Shown here: piece by piece, positions 57,311 to 64,000 of the stretch
How the letters are laid out: the number at the start of each line of letters is the position of its first letter
How positions within the stretch are numbered: the stretch's first letter is position 1
NCBI GenBank assembly: GCA_950022655.1
Contig: OX465579.1
Location: 43,317,950 to 43,381,949, forward strand
Reading direction: 5' to 3'
DNA from: Alentia gelatinosa
Lineage: Eukaryota; Annelida; Polychaeta; Phyllodocida; Polynoidae
Length of the DNA: 64,000 nucleotides
Position numbers and translations under genes: made by a program
The notes under the pieces: model-generated
The model's input: only the letters and a program-made list of their open reading frames with translations
Database searches by the model: none
Told to the model about the DNA's origin: nothing

Positions 57311-60300
57311 TACTAATATTAGTAATCTAGCAAACAGTCCGACAGCACCTGAACCAACAGGTACTCACCAATATATAACAATTTTAAATTCCTCATGTCC
57401 TGTAAGTTTAGTCTGCACTCACCGAACCTGAAATCGTGCCAACTTTCTATAGAGGTATGTTTGTAAATTGCTCTGCAGGCAACATGTCATCTCTTACCTC
57501 CCTGCACACACACATCCCAAACGGCTTGTCCACACACCACCATATCGCCTTACTTCAGCTGAGAACAAAGTCTGGCTCCAGCCAGTCGATATGCTTGTGC
57601 GGCCGTATTGTGCGCAAAACGTAGCGCAGAGGGGAGAGGAAAAACACATCAGGAATACGCCATTGGGCCTCAGGTATTTGAGAACCGACCAGGGAGAAGT
57701 CTAGCTGGTGCCTCCATCCTATCCCTGTGCATGTGCCCAAGCCGCCAGACGGGGTGTATTGTATTGGGTCCTTTTCACCAGCCGATGCTTGCTGTGTGTG
57801 CCACTTGTCTTGGGACCTGTCCTCACGACATTCACCTTAGCGTAGCACCCATCACCAACCACCCATCACCTACCACCTCTCACCTTGTGCGTCACCCTAC
57901 CAGCTCCGCCCAAGTCCTGCACATTCTTATGATAAAGACGGGGAATAAATAGTTCATCCATTTACAAGTATCATTGATGGACATCGCATGTTGCTTTGTT
58001 AGTGCCGCCCTCTCTCACCTCGAGGCAGTACAAACAGTGTGTGCAGCCAGGGACAATGATGAAAATAGCAATGTAAAGTCTAATCATCATTTTTGTGTAA
58101 GATAGATTTCATGACCATATTGAACTTAGGATCAATTATTGATTCTGAGTTCTCGGGTGCGCTTTGCAGCATTATGCTTGCACCCCATCCGATTTTCTAT
58201 AATTCCACAGGCCACTACCAAAGACTGCATCACCTCGTTTATGTAATCCAACCTTTGTTGTTGCATCTACATAATACTGTCTGCCTCTATATCACATCTC
58301 ATACTACCCTTACCCCTTGAACGGTGTAAATCATTAACTTGCCTTAACCCTTCTTATCCCTGTTTATTGTTCCTTACTCTGGCCCCTTCGTCCCTTCATC
58401 CAAGTCTCACAAGCCTTTCGCACGGAACCCTCTCGCCACTGGCTCCAACATGCTTCTGTCTTACCCCTTAACCCCTTATAGCCACTACTCCAGACTTTCA
58501 CCACTAACTAGCCCTCCCAGTCATAGATTCGCCCTTTCATCATCCGCACAACCCCTCATTCCACCCCCAGCCGGGCTCCCGTGGGCTATAATTGGATCCC
58601 GTCGACTGGTCGGCTGATGGGACGTTTATGAAAAGGGCGGATCTGGGTCCTGGTCCTGATCCTCAATCTCCCTTAATCTCCCCACACCAGGAGACTGGTG
58701 GATAGCCCTGACATTAACCAGCCTCATAACCAGCTTCCAAATGATTCCAGAAATGCCGATAAACCACGCGGGAACAAATAGCAGTGATCTAGGCCAAAGC
58801 ACCACACAAATCATGAAATGGAAACTATTCATATATATCGATATTCACAAATAGCCAAAAATGACGTAAAGTGACGTAGATCTTTTTGCCTATTGCCTTT
58901 CCTTATCAGTAATTGATAATCTGTTGTTTCTTTTTTCTCTAATCTAGTATACAATGTCCCCCCCCCCCCCCCCACACACACACATACACCTGTTTATCGA
59001 TGCAATTCAAACACGAAATTCATATCTGTGTGGCAGACAAAAACTCTCCCAACTCGTCGAAAATTCTAATCCTCTGCTCGGGAAAGGTTTTTGTCTCGAC
59101 ATGTAATATTGAAAATGTGGAGGACCTTCCTGGGAAACGAACACATTGGCACTATATTTCTATTGTCAATGCGGAGAGCTGTCGCATGTGCTTCTTCCTC
59201 AGTGTGTTTCGTGCTGTCGTAATAGATAATGGAGAACCATGCTCGTAATGTGGAAAATAGGTTGTTGCACGTACTGTATATATCCAATGAATATATTAAG
59301 AACCTTTTATGTGTAACAACTGTGCCTAGGCGAGTTTGAACAATCTCCCTTCAGCGCCGGTGATGCTTTGATTAATTACCGATAAATAAAACATTAGTAT
59401 TTTCATATATATATGAATATTTCAATATGTACATGCACCTGGCTGGACACCAGTGGTCCCAGGCCACCAAGAGGCTGACGATAGGCCGCCAAAATGTGCC
59501 AATGTCTACAATCATCAGAAAAGTGGCGACTCTCCTTATCAGATCTGTATACACATCGATTTTATTTTCAAACCATATTTGCATTTTGAGAGCACTCACA
59601 ATGCAAGTATCCCAGACAAATAACGGGTTCGGATTTCTACAGAGAACATGGCACAGGACCATGGCCCTTTTGACACTTTTTGATTAGTTAGAGTGCTGCA
59701 TACCTTACATTTCTTTTCACTGGCAATGATAGATAACTATTCAATAGTTTAACTCAGTCCAGATCATAGTATCAGGATCCCGTAACGCACAGACTGGAAT
59801 ATTATGTTCTTTCTGTGTAATATTAAAGCCTTTTATAATCGATTTCTTTTCATGTTTACCGTTTTGACAAATCTTGGATATATTCCCCAATTGAACTACA
59901 GCTTCCAAAGAGGTCCTGCCTTCCTAAAAACAAATATTGGGAGGTATTTTATAGTGTAAATATAGATTCCTGGTTAAATTCTACATATGTATCTTCAATA
60001 TTCTTCAAATATCCTCTTAAATAGCATACCATACAATATCCTTAGACTATTCATTTTGTGTCGACCATGAGGCTAGAACGTATTCCTTCTCTGTGGAATT
60101 TACTCGGAGAAATACGCCCAAGTGATAAAGTTGGCATGTCTGGTCACCGTTTCCCCCGTGTTATTTTGTGTAGATTTTTGTGATGTCGCCAATCTAAATT
60201 CACATATACTGCAACAGCTGATTCCGTTTTGGCCTCCACTCGATGCTCCTCCCTGGTGTAAAGGACCTATGCCCTTGTTTGGTCACCCACCCCTCGTCCG

Positions 60301-60886
60301 TCCTTACGGTCCCTATATTGTGAACTACGTGTTGATGTCGGTTGGTGACGTTGGTAAGGGTGTGTTTTGGTCATGGTGTTTGCTGAATATATCACAGACG
60401 GATACACCACCCTTTGTCAGAGGATCATGTTTTTATGGAGTATTGATCTGTATAAGATTTCAACGCGAAGATCACACCACGCTGTCACACAAAGAATCGT
60501 TGAAATATAGTTTAACCCACGAGAGAGAGAAAGAGGAATACGCTGTAATAAACAGGTCCAACTACAAAATATGTTTTTAGTTTGATACATGCCACATATC
60601 AACACCTTCTTTCAAGCGACGTTCAGTTAAGGCGTCACTTGGAAATGGGTTAATGAGTGAGCCGTATAGGTTAGCTAATTTGACCCGTCGGCATTGTTGT
60701 TCCGTGTAGTCAATATGACGATGGTCATGGCATCACTACCGGCAGTAAACATAATTTACGCACGCGGCTCCATGGTTCGCCACCCCTTCTGATGTACCCA
60801 CCTCCGCCCCCGCCCCTGCCCTACCCCACCCCACCCGTCCCATAGCTTTTTCCTGCTTGCGCTGTTCTTTTTCTATTCCCCTACAG
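57311..60886. other. Noncoding stretch, nothing firm
   Basis: A C/T-rich interval lies at 58320-58600 and a 16-C run plus (CA)n at 58958-58984. A 152-codon plus frame at 60122-60580 is long for this window but has no domain I recognise. C-rich sequence at 60780-60840 leads to a candidate splice acceptor at 60886. Confidence 0.4.
58958..58984 (+). repeat. (C)16-(CA)n compound repeat
   Basis: Sixteen C are followed directly by an ACACACACACA stretch. Confidence 0.9.
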
Positions 60887-60991
60887 CATGTCAACCCACG
60901 TGTATCGTCCGTTAAATCCCGGCGGTCCTGTGGGGAGGGGCGGGGGGGGAAGGTCTTTTCTTTCCCGTGCGCCTAATTGCATTGATTCTGC
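60887..60991 (+). other. Candidate exon with start codon
   Basis: A long pyrimidine tract (TTCTTTTTCTATTCCCCTACAG) ends at 60886. The next base pair of features is an ATG at 60888 opening 35 codons (begins MSTHVYRPLNPGGPVG) before a TGA at 60993. A donor-like TGC/GTGAGA at 60992 lies just before that stop, so a spliced product could avoid it. The peptide is glycine- and arginine-rich because of a G-run in the middle. The acceptor is strong, the donor only fair. Chance remains likely. Confidence 0.15.
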
Positions 60992-63714
60992 GTGAGAACG
61001 AACGACAGACTCCCGCTAATGAAACGGAGGGAGGGGATGGTGGTTGTTGTCATAGTTTGGATGGTGTATAGTTTGTCCCTGATTTTGTTGGTCATGGTCT
61101 TTGCTCATCCTCGACGTTTTGAGATACATTTAGATACATCGGTTTGATACCTTTCAAGAACGTTGATTGGTGTCGTTCTGGTAGAATAAATCTAGATGTT
61201 GCAAGAAGATGTGGTGCGCAGTGTATTAACAGTCGGATAAAATTCTTTTTTTTTCAAATATCACACACGTGTAGAGGTTATATGATAGGCATTTCTAGGA
61301 TATATGTTAACATTGCTATTCAGTGTTTGATAATGGGGAATCATATCTAAAAATGGCATTTCACCATCATTAATCATATAGGATAATCCTGATAAGTGGT
61401 GTCTTAATCTTTAGAATTTATACCAACCTGTTTGTAATAGAGTCTGGGAGAGTTTGGAGATGGGGGCGACCTTTGAGATGCTGTGCACAAAAGATAAGAT
61501 GCCTCCAATTACTTATGCATACTCCATCAGAATAACAAGGCGAGCTGTCTTTTTGTCGGCCGCCGCCTTTCGAAACAGTACCATTAAAAAGAGCGACTCA
61601 CTAATTACACCCTCGGAATACGATGTCGTATTCGTATGACGCCGTGTTTAAAAAGGGGCATATACGCGTTGCTGTTTGCCACATAATTAACTGTGATTTA
61701 TATACACACCTCTGTAAATATGTATACATGAATCTCATATAGTACTTACCTATACATCCAATCGCTGCATATGGCCCCTATATATTTACAGACACCCATG
61801 GCCATCCACATCTCCTCTTCCCCACCGGCCTTTCATTTTAAAATCCAGTTGTATACGACTCAATGGGGACACTGTTTAAAACCGGGATTATGGAGAAAAC
61901 TACTCAGAGTAATTAACTTAATGAACCCCTGTCATTAGGTACATGCCCAGTCTCCCGTAAATATTGCTTATCAGCAAATGAGAAAAGAAGGTTAATTATA
62001 CTGACATGTAATAAAATTAAAGACAGATTGATCATCTTAACGAGGTGCAGACTCGGGATGAAATGCATTGATCGCAGAGGGTCGGGTTGTGCTTTAAGAG
62101 GTGATATGTTTCTATTATCGCCCATTCTATATGTATTAACTGTCTTTAATCGTTTGGACATTTAGCAACCTACCACTGTAATGGTTCTAAACCTATGGAA
62201 AGTGCATAGTAACAGCGTATAGTAATTTAGTGTACTTGATATGAATGGAACTTGGAGCAAATAGTTCCATTTAACAGAGCAAGCTCAAACACAAGACAAT
62301 TTTAGGATCAGCTATATAGTGGCGTGGTATTGACTTCATGAGCCAGGGGTGGTATGGTATGCCATGACACATTGATGCAGGTGCTATGTCGGGGTATATC
62401 TCGGGATTGGGCGAATATTGGCTGTTCATATCGTTATACACAGGATAAGTATAGATGTACGAGTTCCATGCCGACTTAAAGAAGGGCTGACTGACTGAGT
62501 AAACTACATACCTATTTCTTCGCCAACGTATTGTCTAGCATGGGTGAACCGACTTTCACAATCCTTCAAGCTGTCTATCACTGCTTATTTTTAAAGAATA
62601 TATAACTATAAGACCACTTCCAAATTTGACATTGTTGTAAGCTCATTGATAAGCGTAAATAATAAATTAGTGCAAATATAGCTTATTAACACTTTACTTA
62701 AAAGACAGGTCACATGTTCTAGGGAGGCACTAACTACCGTATAATTGTCTTATTATCTGGAAGTGCAAACATCCCTCTGGCATACGGCTATGATTTGCAA
62801 GTAGATTGTTTCTTAATTAGTTGCGTGTGTGTTTATCTCCTCCATACACGCCCTCAGCCTCTTACGTCTGCTGCGTGCACACCGGCGCCACCTTACTTCG
62901 GTTGGTGGAACTCTTGAGACGTGTCTTGATTCAGAACAGAATGTACTGAGAGGTAGAATTGGTATTAAACCAATTTCAAAATACGAGGGACTAACAGCAT
63001 GCTCTTAACTTGTAGGGCTATTAGGTATAGCTGTACAATTTAAGGTAATTGGTGGAATAAGTGCCGGCATGAAGCAATTCATTACAACTGTTTATATTGT
63101 TGAAGGACATATATATGTAAAGTCACACTGTTATGATCAGTCGCAGTTCCAGAATCCATCTATGAGAAGGATCTACAGCAATTGTTTAATCAATACCTCT
63201 TTATAGACCCTCATCTGTGGTTTATAATTACGAAAATAGCAGGAACAGTTTTGGTACTGGTTAGTGCTTCGTCTGTAAAAGAGTACAATTATTTTAAATG
63301 TGTCTGACACTGATGAGCTCCCAAAAAAAGCATGTAAACAAACACTCAGTTCCCTATGATATGGATAGACCGCCCTGAGAAACTGAAGGAGGAGTGTTAG
63401 GGAGGGGCTGGAATGAGTCAGTAATGTAATGCCATAAGATCTTTGAAAGATCTTTGGATCAGCTGTGTTATGCCAGCAAAAAAGCTCTGAAAAATTCAAC
63501 TAGTTTTGAAAGACAAGGGACCAGCCTTATATCTTTTCCCACCTCTTAGTTATTTAGTATAGTAACAGATATGTTATGTGGAATTTAGGACAATCATATG
63601 ATAAACAACAAGACGTGACAAGAATAGAATGATGATGTGGCCCAATTTCATTTTCAACGTCTCAGGATCGGCCACATTAAGAAATAGGTAATTTGGTTCC
63701 GGATAACCTGGTCT
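60992..63714. other. Noncoding stretch, nothing recognised
   Basis: AT-rich sequence with stops in every frame. A GTAAACAAAC forkhead-type word lies at about 63334. No repeat, RNA or coding signal is supported. Confidence 0.4.
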
Positions 63715-64000
63715 TTAAAGAACTGGTAATATTCGACCCCATGCCCTATTGAAGGGTACAGCAAAGAGAGGGATCTGGGTGGGTGTTATATTGGTGACCT
63801 TGTTTTCCGGGACCACGTCTTGAATGTTATCGATAAGGAAACTCGGAGTGGTTTTCCTTGCTTTTTGGGCGGAGTCGGGGGCACCTAGGTCTCTGATGGA
63901 GGGCGAGGCTAAGCCAAGCGTCACATGGGAATTGATCTTGGCGAGTGCCGTCACCCCCTCAAAAATATGACGGAACCAGTTTGAACTGTGAATGCCATTA
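63715..64000 (-). CDS. Partial unidentified frame with eh1-like motif, open to window edge
   Basis: On the minus strand a frame of 94 codons runs from the window edge without a stop to TAA at 63715-63717. Most codons end in C or G (runs such as CTC GCC AAG ATC), unlike the AT-rich sequence around it, which suggests real coding. Residues 53-60 counted from the edge are SFLIDNIQ. This matches the engrailed-homology-1 (eh1) pattern F-x-I-D-N-I, which recruits Groucho/TLE co-repressors and is frequent near the N-terminus of homeobox and other transcription factors. No homeodomain is in view; it would have to lie in later exons further left or be absent. A weak donor (AAG/GTCACC, GT at 63798-63797) follows codon 67. 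The start lies beyond 64000. Alternatives are a mobile-element ORF or chance. Confidence 0.35.
   Translation of the reverse strand, partial: NGIHSSNWFRHIFEGVTALAKINSHVTLGLASPSIRDLGAPDSAQKARKTTPSFLIDNIQDVVPENKVTNITPTQIPLFAVPFNRAWGRILPVL

Noticed and set aside
60122..60580. 152-codon plus-strand frame
   Set aside because: No recognisable family, uneven composition and no splice signals at its ends. Probably chance.

Overview
The window looks like nuclear DNA of a multicellular animal, not a bacterium, plasmid or virus. There are no packed open reading frames, no operons and no ribosome-binding-site logic. There are 5'-truncated LINE (non-LTR retrotransposon) fragments, SINE-like pieces, foldback (palindromic) DNA elements, microsatellites, long C/G homopolymers, and islands of CpG-rich sequence separated by kilobases of AT-richer sequence with stops in every frame. 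Three A-rich tails that contain GACGTTAAAC followed by AACAAAC units recall SINE tails I associate with molluscs and other lophotrochozoans. That is a lead on the lineage, not an identification.

Layout. 0-7 kb: noncoding, with an AAACCTATA-type repeat field (1.3-1.8 kb), a SINE-type tail (2.7 kb), a TIR-bearing MITE-like element (4.1-4.5 kb) and two GC-rich islands (4.7 and 6.1 kb). 7.1-7.8 kb: the 3' end of a LINE with an uninterrupted C-terminal reading frame and an A-rich tail. 8-18 kb: noncoding, with a TATA-bearing GC block (10 kb), a CCTGT microsatellite (14.1 kb) and a foldback element (16.0-16.35 kb). 18.3-18.7 kb: a 234-bp pure CCAG array with variant flanks. 20-24 kb: a tRNA-like SINE head on the minus strand and a reverse-transcriptase fragment. 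24-39 kb: mainly noncoding, with one candidate short exon (29.2 kb) and two GC/CpG-rich islands (34.2 and 35.8 kb). 39-46 kb: tandem duplications, a (TA)44 tract, two copies of a dispersed repeat and a near-perfect 150-bp palindrome inside a larger foldback element. 49-54 kb: two strong GC hairpins, a broad GC-rich island and a 293-bp tandem duplication. 57 kb: a third copy of the dispersed repeat. 63.7-64 kb: a minus-strand frame open to the window edge with an eh1-like motif, the best candidate for host coding sequence.

I found no complete host gene. The reverse-transcriptase pieces are the only proteins I can assign with confidence. The two candidate internal exons, the edge frame and the islands are inferences from splice signals, codon character or composition. 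They would fit a gene-poor regulatory or intronic region, but nothing here proves it. I see no new enzymatic or defence system. The most notable structures are the two foldback elements, the three-copy unnamed repeat, the recent 293-bp duplication, the excess of long C/G over A/T homopolymers, and the edge frame.
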